Below, one piece after another: positions 8,581-17,174 of a stretch of 64,000 bases of DNA. Within the stretch, counting starts at the first letter, position 1. Every line of letters begins with the position of its first letter. The notes under the pieces were generated by a model, which was not told the DNA's origin, made no database searches, and saw nothing but the letters and a program-made list of their open reading frames with translations. A program made the translations under genes and the position numbers. The stretch is from contig NZ_JARKMY010000002.1 in assembly GCF_029360725.1 (NCBI RefSeq), positions 1-64,000 on the forward strand. The letters are read 5' to 3'. The DNA is from Chryseolinea sp. H1M3-3 (GTDB lineage: Bacteria > Bacteroidota > Bacteroidia > Cytophagales > Cyclobacteriaceae).

Positions 8581-10647
8581 CTATTTATTTGAAATGGGCA
8601 AATGGATTATGAACTCGCTTCCCTTTCCTTTTTCAGATATTAATTCAATGGTGCCTTTCATCCGATCCACCAGCGTTTTTACGATTGCTAAGCCAAGTCC
8701 GTTGGATGATTCGCCAGCGGTAGGTCTCGAACTGAGTCTCTTGAATTTTTGAAACAGATCCCGCTTATCTTTCTCTGAAAAACCTTGTCCCTGATCTTTA
8801 ATCGAAATCCAAATACGATCATCAGACTTTCCTGCAGCTACCTCTACCGAGGAGTTTTTATTGGAAAACTTGATGGCATTTGTGATGAGGTTATCTATGA
8901 TCCGGCTTAAATAGTCCGCATCTAAATAAACTTCCTCATTTTCTATTCTTGTAATGTGAAGATGAATATGTTTTGCTTCGGCTGCTGTTTGGTACCCATT
9001 TACTTTTCTCAATAAGAAATCACTAATGTCAAATAATGAATAATTGGGAAGCACATTTTCTTCAAGCATGTGCACATCCAACAGATCTTTGATCAGGTAA
9101 AGGCCGGCTTGTGTAGCTTCCTTTGTCATTGAAATATATCGTCGCTGATCGGCGGTCAAACCACCTTCCATTTCCATTAGGTCAGCAACACCTTTAATAG
9201 TATTTAATGGAGATTTCAGATCATGCGCAACAATACTCATCAGCGTATCTTTCTCATGATTCAAATCTGAAAGCTGCTGATTCCGACGGGAGAGCTTTTC
9301 ATTTTGTTCAACAATTTCACGGCGTTGGTTTTGGATGAATTGATTTTGTTGTGCTAACGTTTCGTTTACTTCTCTTCTCTTCTTACTGCTTTGCCATTGA
9401 ATGAATCCCAAGACACTCACGAAACCAATGATAATTATCAGGACAATATTTTGTAGCTTCTGTTGTTCAACGGTGATAGCAGTTTTTGCCTGGTTAACTT
9501 TCAACAGTTCATTCTCCTGTTCTTTTCTTTCAATTTCAATTTCAAATTGCAGTCGCTCAACTTGTCTCGCCAGGTCGAGATCTTTAATCGAGTCTTTTAA
9601 TATTAAGTATTGGTTAAGGTTTTCTAGTTCTGCATTCCTGTTTTTTTCTTTTTCTGAGAGTTTCCAAAGAAAATAATGCGCCCTCATTCTTGAGGCCAGG
9701 TCCTTCGTTGAAGTGGCGATCGTAAGAGCCTGTGTAAAATATCTTCTTGCTTCACGTAAATCGTTTTTTTGAGCCTTGATCTGACCTAATGTGAGAAAGG
9801 CTTGGGGGAGCATGCGCACAATGTTTTTCGACTGAATTACACGAAGGCCATCGAGGCAGATTTTTTCTGCTTCATTTAAAGAATCCTGATGTAAATAATT
9901 CTCGGCGATGAACGTCTTGATCTCCGCCAAATTTATCTCATCGTGTATCACCATTCCCGCAGAGTCAGCCTTATGCAAATAGTACAATGCTTTATCAGGC
10001 TCGTTGGTCTCTTCGTATAGTCGGGCCGTTTGCAAGTACGCGGACATAATATCGCGTGTGTTGCCTAATGATAGCCTGATCTTGTTAGCCTTTAAATAAT
10101 TGTTTTCAGACTTAATATAATCGCGTTGAGACTTATACAAGTTGGCTAAACTCTGATAGGTATAAGCGATCCCTGTGGAGTCGTTGATATTTTCAAAAAT
10201 GGACAAAGCTTTTATGAAAAAGGTATACGAGCGTGCCAGCAGACCCTGCTCAAAAAATAATCGCCCCAAATTGTTATTAGAATGGGCAATCTGAACTGAA
10301 TCCATTTGTGCGGTGGATATTTTCAGTGCTTCTTCATAGTGTTCAAAAGCAGCAATGCGGTCGCCTTTATAATTCAGCGCCACCCCGATAAAATTCATAG
10401 GCTTAGCCATCGATTTAGTAAGCTTCAAGCTATGCCCAAGAGTATTAGCTTGTTTTGCATAATAAATCGTGCTGTCAGGATATGCCCACCGGTATTCCCA
10501 TGCTAAGTCATTCAATAGTCCAAATCTTCTGTGTGCCTGTGCGTTCTCCAGTTGTTGCCGGATACTGTCAATAAGCTGAAGATTTTGCGCTAAAGCAGGA
10601 ATTGTAAAGGCTACAAAAGCCAGAAAAATGAAAAATTTTTTTGTCAC
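8581..10647 (-). CDS. TPR sensor histidine kinase
   Basis: The 688-aa product has a signal peptide (FFIFLAFVAFTIPALAQ), then roughly residues 30-345 of tetratricopeptide repeats (for example IAHSNNNLGRLFFEQGLLAR, TGIAYTYQSLANLYKSQRDY), one transmembrane helix at about 397-415 (IVLIIIIGFVSVLGFIQW), a coiled coil, and a cytoplasmic kinase. The phospho-acceptor is His475 in IVAHDLKSPLN. ATP-binding marks are NLITNAIKFSN, DQGQGF and NGLGLAIVK. The start is GTG at 10647. No response regulator is adjacent, so the partner is probably encoded elsewhere. Periplasmic TPRs suggest sensing through protein contacts; the signal is unknown. Confidence 0.92.
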   Translation of the reverse strand: MTKKFFIFLAFVAFTIPALAQNLQLIDSIRQQLENAQAHRRFGLLNDLAWEYRWAYPDSTIYYAKQANTLGHSLKLTKSMAKPMNFIGVALNYKGDRIAAFEHYEEALKISTAQMDSVQIAHSNNNLGRLFFEQGLLARSYTFFIKALSIFENINDSTGIAYTYQSLANLYKSQRDYIKSENNYLKANKIRLSLGNTRDIMSAYLQTARLYEETNEPDKALYYLHKADSAGMVIHDEINLAEIKTFIAENYLHQDSLNEAEKICLDGLRVIQSKNIVRMLPQAFLTLGQIKAQKNDLREARRYFTQALTIATSTKDLASRMRAHYFLWKLSEKEKNRNAELENLNQYLILKDSIKDLDLARQVERLQFEIEIERKEQENELLKVNQAKTAITVEQQKLQNIVLIIIIGFVSVLGFIQWQSSKKRREVNETLAQQNQFIQNQRREIVEQNEKLSRRNQQLSDLNHEKDTLMSIVAHDLKSPLNTIKGVADLMEMEGGLTADQRRYISMTKEATQAGLYLIKDLLDVHMLEENVLPNYSLFDISDFLLRKVNGYQTAAEAKHIHLHITRIENEEVYLDADYLSRIIDNLITNAIKFSNKNSSVEVAAGKSDDRIWISIKDQGQGFSEKDKRDLFQKFKRLSSRPTAGESSNGLGLAIVKTLVDRMKGTIELISEKGKGSEFIIHLPISNK

Positions 10648-10709
10648 AAAAGGGAGACTTTACTATTTCGCTAGGGCAGGCTTAGGCAAAAATTTTCACA
10701 AGATACGAA

Positions 10710-11936
10710 CTAATCGATCTCTTCAAAATTGAGATCACGTCCATATGTCTCATCAATAAGCTGTAAGGCGATAAAAGCGATAATGATCGTTAAAACCCCT
10801 ACGATAAGGGCGCCATAGATGATGCCGAATTCAGCTCTTAAGTATTTAAATCCCAATGTTAATGGCACTACCGTACCACGAATAAAATTCGGTACTGTCG
10901 TCGCAGCCGTGGATCGAAGATTGGTTCCGAATTGTTCGGCTGCAATCGTCACAAACAACGCCCAGTATCCTATGCCAACACCGAGGCAAAAACAGGCGAA
11001 ATAGAAAAATCCTGAACTTTTAACCGGATTAAACAGGTAGTAGAATATGAATGCGAGTGTGAGCAACATAAAGATCTTAAGAACCTTTTTTCTTGATCCC
11101 ACGATCTGGCTGCTTACACCGCTAGCCATATCGCCAACGGCTAATCCGATATAACTAAACATTACAGCGTCTCCGGCACCGATAGTACCTTCTATGTTAA
11201 GTTCCTTAGCAAATTCAGGGGAGAAAGTGATTAAAATGCCAATTGCATACCAAATGGGTAAGCCGATAAAAATGCAACCCATAAATTTCAGGAACCGGTC
11301 ACGCTTTGTAAAAAATTGAAAGAAGTTACCCCGTTGTACTTTCTTCTCTTTGGATTTTAAAAACATACCGGATTCGAAAACACTAACCCGGGCAATCAAC
11401 AACAAAAGACCGAGGCCGCCACCAATGAAATAGGAGATTTGCCATTCGAACATTTTTGATAAAAAGTTACCTACAACAGCACCCATCAGTCCAACAGTTG
11501 CAATAATTGTGGTACCATAACCTCTTAAGTTGGCGGGAAGTATTTCGGAGACCAACGTTACCCCTGCACCAAGTTCGCCCGCTAAACCAATGCCGGCAAT
11601 AAAACGCAACCATGCATATTGATCTAGTGATGTAACAAATCCATTGGCAATGTTAGCAAGTGAATACAATAGGATGGAACCAAACAACACTGAAAGTCTT
11701 CCCAGCTTATCACCCATAATTCCCCAGATTAGTCCACCGACCAGGAGTCCTGTCATTTGTATGCGAAGGAGATATTCTCCTGTTGCAAGCAACTCGCTTT
11801 CTGCAATTCCTAATGACAGGAGACTGTCGCGACGAACGATACTAAAAAGAAGCAAGTCATAGATGTCAACAAAATAACCGAGGGCAGCAACAATGACGGG
11901 TACACTAAAAAGAACGCTGTAGTTTTTCTGTTCCAT
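10710..11936 (-). CDS. MFS transporter
   Basis: The 408-aa product has 12 predicted membrane segments and major facilitator motifs: DKLGRLSVLFGS between segments 2 and 3 (motif A) and RFIAGIGLAGELGAGVTLVSE in the fourth/fifth segment, resembling the sugar/aromatic-acid/metabolite:H+ symporter groups. A shortened central loop carries basic residues (KSKEKKVQRG). The substrate cannot be told from the sequence. It is flanked by the TPR kinase and a PLP enzyme with 60-90 base gaps, so it is probably transcribed on its own. Confidence 0.88.
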   Translation of the reverse strand: MEQKNYSVLFSVPVIVAALGYFVDIYDLLLFSIVRRDSLLSLGIAESELLATGEYLLRIQMTGLLVGGLIWGIMGDKLGRLSVLFGSILLYSLANIANGFVTSLDQYAWLRFIAGIGLAGELGAGVTLVSEILPANLRGYGTTIIATVGLMGAVVGNFLSKMFEWQISYFIGGGLGLLLLIARVSVFESGMFLKSKEKKVQRGNFFQFFTKRDRFLKFMGCIFIGLPIWYAIGILITFSPEFAKELNIEGTIGAGDAVMFSYIGLAVGDMASGVSSQIVGSRKKVLKIFMLLTLAFIFYYLFNPVKSSGFFYFACFCLGVGIGYWALFVTIAAEQFGTNLRSTAATTVPNFIRGTVVPLTLGFKYLRAEFGIIYGALIVGVLTIIIAFIALQLIDETYGRDLNFEEID

Positions 11937-12027
11937 TGGGAAATTTGGCTTCTAAAATAGGAAAAGTCCGTTTAGTTATTAGGGAATAGTTAAAGTTATA
12001 AGGACTTTCGCTAACAACTTCGTTTTC

Positions 12028-13173
12028 TCAAACCTTACCCAATGCTTGTTCTAAGTCTTGCAATAAATCTTCAATATCCTCTACGCCAATACTTAACCGG
12101 ATCAACGAGTCCACCAATCCGTTTTTTACTCTTTCTTCTTTCGGGATACTGGCGTGTGTCATTGATGCCGGATGATTAATTAAAGATTCAACTCCCCCTA
12201 ACGATTCAGCCAACGAGAACAGTTCAACACGCTCCATGAGCAGGGTCGCTTTCTCCATGTTATCATCCTTCAATGTAAAGGAAAGCATGCCTCCAAAATC
12301 TTTCATTTGTTTTTTTGCTATCGCATGGTTGGGATGGTCAGCAAATCCTGGCCAATAAACTCGTCCTACTTTTGGATGACTTTTTAAGTATTCGGCAATT
12401 TTTCTTCCATTAAAACAATGGCGTTCCATCCTGAGGTGAAGTGTTTTGATTCCCCGGAGAACAAGAAAGGAATCCTGTGGCCCAGGAACGGCACCACATG
12501 AATTCATGATGAATGACAAATCCTGGTATAATTTCTCATCGTTCATCACAAGGGCGCCCATGATAACATCCGAATGACCACCGAGATATTTCGTAACTGA
12601 ATGCATCACAATGTCGGCACCTAATGCTAACGGATTTTGTAAGTAGGGTGAAGCAAATGTGTTATCGACAGCAACGGTAATATTTTTTCCTTTCACTAAA
12701 TCAACACATGCTGCAATGTCCACGATGTTCATCAATGGATTGGTAGGTGTTTCTAACCAGAGCAATTTTGTTTTATTATTCAGGACCGGTTCAATGTTGG
12801 ATGTTTTTGTAAGGTCAATGAAGTGAAATTTTATCCCATACTTTTCGAAGACGCGTTTGAACATTCGATACGATCCACCATATAGATCATTGCTTGTAAT
12901 AACTTCATCCCCCGGATTCAACAATTTGATTACCGCATCCGTTGCCCCCATGCCTGAAGAAAAGCAGATTCCGAATTTTCCATTCTCTAATGCAGCAATG
13001 CTTTTTTGAAGCGAATTACGCGTGGGGTTTGCGCCACGGGCATAGGCATATCCCTTGTGTTTGGCGGGAGATTCCTGCACATAGGTAGAAGTTTGATAAA
13101 TGGGTGTCATGATGGCACCTGTTGACGGGTCTGGCTCCACGCCGGCATGTACTGCTTTTGTTCCGAATTTCAT
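12028..13173 (-). CDS. Cystathionine gamma-synthase/lyase family PLP enzyme
   Basis: The 381-aa product belongs to the Cys/Met metabolism PLP enzymes, which catalyse gamma- or beta-replacement or elimination on homoserine esters and cystathionine. Marks are GYAYARGANPTRNSLQ, CFSSGMGATDAV, NDLYGGSYRMF, VDNTFASPYLQNPL and the PLP lysine Lys195 in HSVTKYLGGHSD. The C-terminal SLGGVESLINHPASMTHAS and RLSIGVEDIEDL are typical. Synthase, gamma-lyase and O-acetylhomoserine sulfhydrylase members are hard to separate by eye; the wording NHPASMTHASIPKEER fits the cystathionine gamma-synthase/lyase group. Confidence 0.88.
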   Translation of the reverse strand: MKFGTKAVHAGVEPDPSTGAIMTPIYQTSTYVQESPAKHKGYAYARGANPTRNSLQKSIAALENGKFGICFSSGMGATDAVIKLLNPGDEVITSNDLYGGSYRMFKRVFEKYGIKFHFIDLTKTSNIEPVLNNKTKLLWLETPTNPLMNIVDIAACVDLVKGKNITVAVDNTFASPYLQNPLALGADIVMHSVTKYLGGHSDVIMGALVMNDEKLYQDLSFIMNSCGAVPGPQDSFLVLRGIKTLHLRMERHCFNGRKIAEYLKSHPKVGRVYWPGFADHPNHAIAKKQMKDFGGMLSFTLKDDNMEKATLLMERVELFSLAESLGGVESLINHPASMTHASIPKEERVKNGLVDSLIRLSIGVEDIEDLLQDLEQALGKV

Positions 13174-13293
13174 GTGATAAGGATTTGGGAAGCAAAGTTA
13201 TTCCTTATCCGTTATCAGTGAAAGTTATTGATTAAAAGTTCATGAAGAGCAAGAGCGTTTGATTCTAAACAAAGTACAATGTCCGCATCACGC

Positions 13294-13635
13294 TTATGGC
13301 CGATTTCTCCAATACTGCCGGATGGCATTTTTCCAATCACTTCCATGCTGGAGGTAAAGGGCTGTGTTGATCAGCATTTTGTCTTCCGGCAAAGAATTTT
13401 TTTGATCTTCCAATGATTGGATAATGAATTCGTATAGTTTCTTTCTAAATGCAGGATCGTCTTTTGCGCCGATGTCATTGAATGTGTTTTGTACAAGTAT
13501 ATTTTTTGTATCGGCTGAGCTAACTTCAGATGTAGTTTCTACAGTAGCGCTGAATGTTTCGGGTGTAACCAATGTTGCTGCCTGTTGCTTTAGAAACGCA
13601 TTAAGATCCTGTAGTGTGTTTTTTTTCTTGCTCAT
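13294..13635 (-). CDS. Small partner protein of ParA-like ATPase
   Basis: The 113-aa product overlaps the end of the ParA-like gene by 4 bases (ATGA arrangement), indicating coupled translation. It starts MSKKKNTLQDLNAFLKQQA, has a Thr/Ser-rich middle likely to be disordered, and an ordered C-terminal half (DDPAFRKKLYEFIIQSLEDQ) with helices and a final WKNAIRQYWRNRP. No known domain was recognised. By position it may be an adaptor or activator of the ATPase, like the small partners of other chromosomal ParA/MinD-like proteins; that is inference. Confidence 0.75.
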   Translation of the reverse strand: MSKKKNTLQDLNAFLKQQAATLVTPETFSATVETTSEVSSADTKNILVQNTFNDIGAKDDPAFRKKLYEFIIQSLEDQKNSLPEDKMLINTALYLQHGSDWKNAIRQYWRNRP

Positions 13636-14252
13636 AAAATGTTCAAAATAGACTGTGCTATTGGTAAGTATTCTTTCTCTGCTTCTAATGTGCTGTAATT
13701 GACAAAGAGATTTTTTTGAGGCACGATCACGGGTAAAACGATAGCGTCAAGATCTTTCAAACTTTGTCGCACCGTATAGATATTTGTGGCACCGTGAATC
13801 CGATTGGGAAGAATCAGGATTTTGAGTTTGTGATTTATGTCCCGTGCGGGTGCAAGGTCAGTTACCGTTTGATAAGTTACCAACAAATCATTTTGCGTTA
13901 AACTCGTAGGGACAATAACGATGTCGCTCACGAGGCAAAGTTTCTTTAAGCCTTCATCCGTGGTTTTGCCGGCGCTGTCGACAATAATGATATCTTCCTG
14001 TCTGGTTTCTTTTATGGTGGCAAGTTCGTTAGCAACATTGTTATCTTGCGATCCCAATATTTCAAAACCGTTTTTTGTTTCGTTGGCTTTGAAAAGCTCC
14101 ATCTTGCGAAGTGTGTTCAGCGTATAGTTGGTATCCGTTTCAATTAATAAAACACGCTTGCCCATCTGATAGAGCGTGGTTGCAAGATTAATTGCGTTGG
14201 TAGTTTTACCTGTTCCCCCTTTACGGCTGATGAAGGATATGATTTTAGCCAT
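13632..14252 (-). CDS. ParA-family ATPase (short form)
   Basis: The 206-aa product is a P-loop ATPase of the ParA/MinD type with the deviant Walker A KGGTGKTTNAINLA at residues about 11-24, ETDTNYTLN in the switch I area and IIVDSAGKT (Walker B). It is shorter than plasmid and chromosomal Soj/ParA proteins (about 250-260 aa) and has no N-terminal DNA-binding extension. Single-gene ParA proteins of this size often position cellular machines rather than chromosomes. No parB gene or parS-like site is adjacent; the coupled gene encodes an unrecognised 113-aa protein. Confidence 0.88.
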   Translation of the reverse strand: MAKIISFISRKGGTGKTTNAINLATTLYQMGKRVLLIETDTNYTLNTLRKMELFKANETKNGFEILGSQDNNVANELATIKETRQEDIIIVDSAGKTTDEGLKKLCLVSDIVIVPTSLTQNDLLVTYQTVTDLAPARDINHKLKILILPNRIHGATNIYTVRQSLKDLDAIVLPVIVPQKNLFVNYSTLEAEKEYLPIAQSILNIL

Positions 14253-14315
14253 AAATAAAAATAGGAAACCCTTGGGTCTGTTAGACCTTCGTGTAAGGAA
14301 ATCAGCATTTATGCA

Positions 14316-15629
14316 TCAGAGCGAACGGCTTGTATCAAATTTTTCAAGGTAATCAGCTACACGCCTTACCATACTTCCTCCAAGTGCCCCGTCCACCACA
14401 CGGTGGTCATAGGAGTGAGACAGGAACATTTTATGACGAATGGCAATCGAATCACCATATGGTGTTTCAATAACCGCCGGTTTCTTTTGAATTGCGCCTA
14501 ACGCGATAATGCCTACCTGGGGTTGAACAATTATAGGCGTTCCCATTACGTTGCCGAAAGAGCCGACATTTGAAATAGTGAAAGTACCGCCTGATAGTTC
14601 ATCGGGTTTGAGTTTATTATCACGAGCTCTTTTAGCAAGATCATTTACCACTTTAGCTAATCCGGCAAGATTAAACTGATCTGCATTTTTGATTACAGGA
14701 ACAATAAGATTTCCGGAGGGTAGTGCTACCGCCATGCCGATGTTGATGTCTTTCTTCCGTATAATTTTGTCACCGTCCACCTGGATGTTTATCATCGGAT
14801 AGTCTTTGATTGCATTTACGACAGCTTCAATGAAAAAGGGTGTATACGTGAGGGTGTCACCGGTGCGTTTCTGGAAGTCATTCTTCATCTTATTCCTCCA
14901 AAAAATAATACCAGTAACATCAGCCTCTACAAAAGAAGTTACATGAGGAGCAATTCGTTTGGATTCAACCATGCGTTCAGCAATCATTTTCCGCATGCGA
15001 TCCATCTCAATAATTTCATCTTCTGCGCCTAACGACACCGATACTTTAGGCGAGGGCGTTTGTACGGAGATAGAATGTTGAATTGGTTTTATGGTTGAAC
15101 CTAATTTCCGGTTTTCAACATAGTCGAGGATGTCTTTCTTCGTAATTCTGCCTTCCGCTCCTGAGCCCTCTATGGTCTCGAGTTCTGCGATAGTTATATT
15201 TTCCTCCTTGGCAATATTTTTAACTAAGGGCGAAAAAAACTTTGAGCTGGATTTAAAATCCATCGCATGGTTCTTTCCATTGTTATGGGAACGAGCAGTT
15301 TCATTGACGTCTGGCGTGGATATTGAAAGTTGGCGTTTAACTGGTGTACCAGGCGTTGTTTCTTCTGCAGCGCCATTTACTTCTTCAGCATCCACCGTCA
15401 GGGTTGCTATGGCTTTTCCTACCTGAACAATTTCTCCCTGTTGCACCAATATTTCTTTAAGGACCCCGGCATGTGTTGATGGTATTTCAGTATCTACTTT
15501 ATCGGTAGCCACTTCCAATACCGATTCTTCTAATTCAATTTTATCGCCAGGCTTTTTTAGCCAAGACAAGATCGTAGCTTCCGTAATGCTTTCGCCCATT
15601 TTAGGCATAATGAGTTCTACAAGCGCCAT
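14316..15629 (-). CDS. Dihydrolipoamide acyltransferase (2-oxoacid dehydrogenase E2)
   Basis: The product is an E2 core subunit that carries acyl groups on a lipoyl arm and transfers them to CoA. Domains in order: lipoyl domain at residues 1-75 with the lipoylated Lys44 in VATDKVDTEIP; a Ser/Pro-rich linker; a peripheral subunit-binding domain near 135-170 (FFSPLVKNIAKEENI, GSGAEGRITKKDI); and a C-terminal catalytic domain ending with SHSYDHRVVDGALGG, the HxxxDG active site. ATG at 15629 is preferred because MALVELIMPKMGE is the canonical N-terminus; a frame 16 codons longer exists upstream. The E1 and E3 genes are not adjacent, so pyruvate, 2-oxoglutarate and branched-chain types cannot be distinguished firmly. 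Confidence 0.93.
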   Translation of the reverse strand: MALVELIMPKMGESITEATILSWLKKPGDKIELEESVLEVATDKVDTEIPSTHAGVLKEILVQQGEIVQVGKAIATLTVDAEEVNGAAEETTPGTPVKRQLSISTPDVNETARSHNNGKNHAMDFKSSSKFFSPLVKNIAKEENITIAELETIEGSGAEGRITKKDILDYVENRKLGSTIKPIQHSISVQTPSPKVSVSLGAEDEIIEMDRMRKMIAERMVESKRIAPHVTSFVEADVTGIIFWRNKMKNDFQKRTGDTLTYTPFFIEAVVNAIKDYPMINIQVDGDKIIRKKDINIGMAVALPSGNLIVPVIKNADQFNLAGLAKVVNDLAKRARDNKLKPDELSGGTFTISNVGSFGNVMGTPIIVQPQVGIIALGAIQKKPAVIETPYGDSIAIRHKMFLSHSYDHRVVDGALGGSMVRRVADYLEKFDTSRSL

Positions 15630-15778
15630 GAGAAATGATTTTGGTAGTAAAGGTAATATTTTTAGAGAGAAGTCCACCGGCGGGGTCTATGGTAACTTGC
15701 GTGGCTGCGCTTGCTTTACAGGAAGCCGCGCTGCATAAGCGATCGAAAAATCAACACTCAATTGCCCACGGTACCTGT

Positions 15779-17026
15779 CTAGGTCTTCAATCCTAACCGG
15801 ATTAAGTTTAACGCTGCCTGTGAACTGTATTTGATATTAAGTATTCTGTCTTTTGTGAGTTGAAGTTTTTTAGCGATAGTCTGATTTTTATCGGAGAACG
15901 CAATCCATACCGTCCCCACCGGTTTCTCTGGCGTAGCGCCGCCCGGGCCTGCTATGCCACTGGTTGCAACTCCAATATCAGTTTTGAATTTCTCTCGGAC
16001 CTTCGTTGCCATTTCGCGGATCGTCTCTTCACTTACTGCTCCAAACCTTTCCAATGTTTCGGGTATCACTCCCAACTGCTGCATTTTAATTTCATAAGCA
16101 TAAGGAACAATACTACCTTGAAAGTAAGCAGAGCTTCCTGGTACAGTCGTGATGAGATGTGATAAGTATCCGCCGGTGCAGCTTTCCGCTATAGCCAAGG
16201 TTAGTTTTTTTTCCAATAATGTTCTCCCGATAACAACTTCGAGCGGCTCGTCTCCATAACCGTAGATAAAGTCACCCACTAACGGAATTAACTTTTCGGA
16301 AAGTTGTTTGGTTTCCGCTTTCAAAGAATCAAGAGAATCACCAATGCCAGTTAACCGCAGTTTTACTTCTCCAAGTCCGGGTAAATAGGCTAGCTTGATA
16401 TGTTTTGGTAACGACTTCTCCCAATCTGCAATTTTGTCTGCAAGAAATGATTCTCCAATACCAGCGGTGCGAATTACCAGATGATGAATGACAGGTGTCT
16501 CAAAAGTTTTTTTGAGTTTAGGGACAATAATGTCTGTCATCATCAGTTTCATCTCGTGCGGAACTCCAGGCATAGAAACAAAAACCTTTCCGTTACGGAA
16601 GAACCACATGCCTGGAGCGGTGCCTACTTTGTTGGTAATTTTTTCACAGCATTCTGGCAACGCAGCTTGCTGACGGTTGACCTCCGTTAGTTCCCGTCCA
16701 CGGCTTTTAAAAAACTCAGTTACTTCTGCTAAGGCTTCTGGGTGAATCTTTAATTCGCAGTTAAAGAATTTCACCAAACAAGGCTTGGTAAGGTCATCAC
16801 TTGTTGGCCCCAGGCCCCCCGTGATCAAAACGATGTCGGCACGTTTCTCAGCTTCTGCGAGTGCATTAAGTATCTCATCTTCCAAATCGCCAACGGTAGT
16901 TTTACGAATTACTTTTATACCTGCGTTGCTTAACGCTGCACTCATCCATTGCGCGTTGGTGTCTACAATCTGACCGTAAAGAAGCTCATCACCAATGGTC
17001 AGGAGTTCCGCGTTTATTGTTATCAT
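15779..17026 (-). CDS. cinA: CinA-family protein (nicotinamide-nucleotide amidase type)
   Basis: The product is about 415 aa and has the full-length CinA layout: an N-terminal molybdopterin-binding-like (COG1058) domain with TIGDELLYGQIVDTNAQW and ITGGLGPTSDDLT; a middle segment; and a C-terminal amidohydrolase domain from about residue 265 with AESCTGGYLSHLITTVPGSS and GVATSGIAGPGGATPEKPVG. The C-terminal domain in characterised homologues deamidates nicotinamide mononucleotide; the N-terminal domain can be an ADP-ribose pyrophosphatase. ATG at 17026 is preferred to a TTG two codons upstream. It is probably monocistronic. Confidence 0.92.
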   Translation of the reverse strand: MITINAELLTIGDELLYGQIVDTNAQWMSAALSNAGIKVIRKTTVGDLEDEILNALAEAEKRADIVLITGGLGPTSDDLTKPCLVKFFNCELKIHPEALAEVTEFFKSRGRELTEVNRQQAALPECCEKITNKVGTAPGMWFFRNGKVFVSMPGVPHEMKLMMTDIIVPKLKKTFETPVIHHLVIRTAGIGESFLADKIADWEKSLPKHIKLAYLPGLGEVKLRLTGIGDSLDSLKAETKQLSEKLIPLVGDFIYGYGDEPLEVVIGRTLLEKKLTLAIAESCTGGYLSHLITTVPGSSAYFQGSIVPYAYEIKMQQLGVIPETLERFGAVSEETIREMATKVREKFKTDIGVATSGIAGPGGATPEKPVGTVWIAFSDKNQTIAKKLQLTKDRILNIKYSSQAALNLIRLGLKT

Positions 17027-17174
17027 GCTCAAGTATAAAAAATTTTACTGACCATCCAACGTTATGAACTGCATTCTGGTCTTACTAATTGAACGTTCAT
17101 TTAAAAATTAATCGTAAAAGAAGTGGAATGCGAGTAGCAGGCAAACTTTATAACCACAATTCAACACGAACAGC

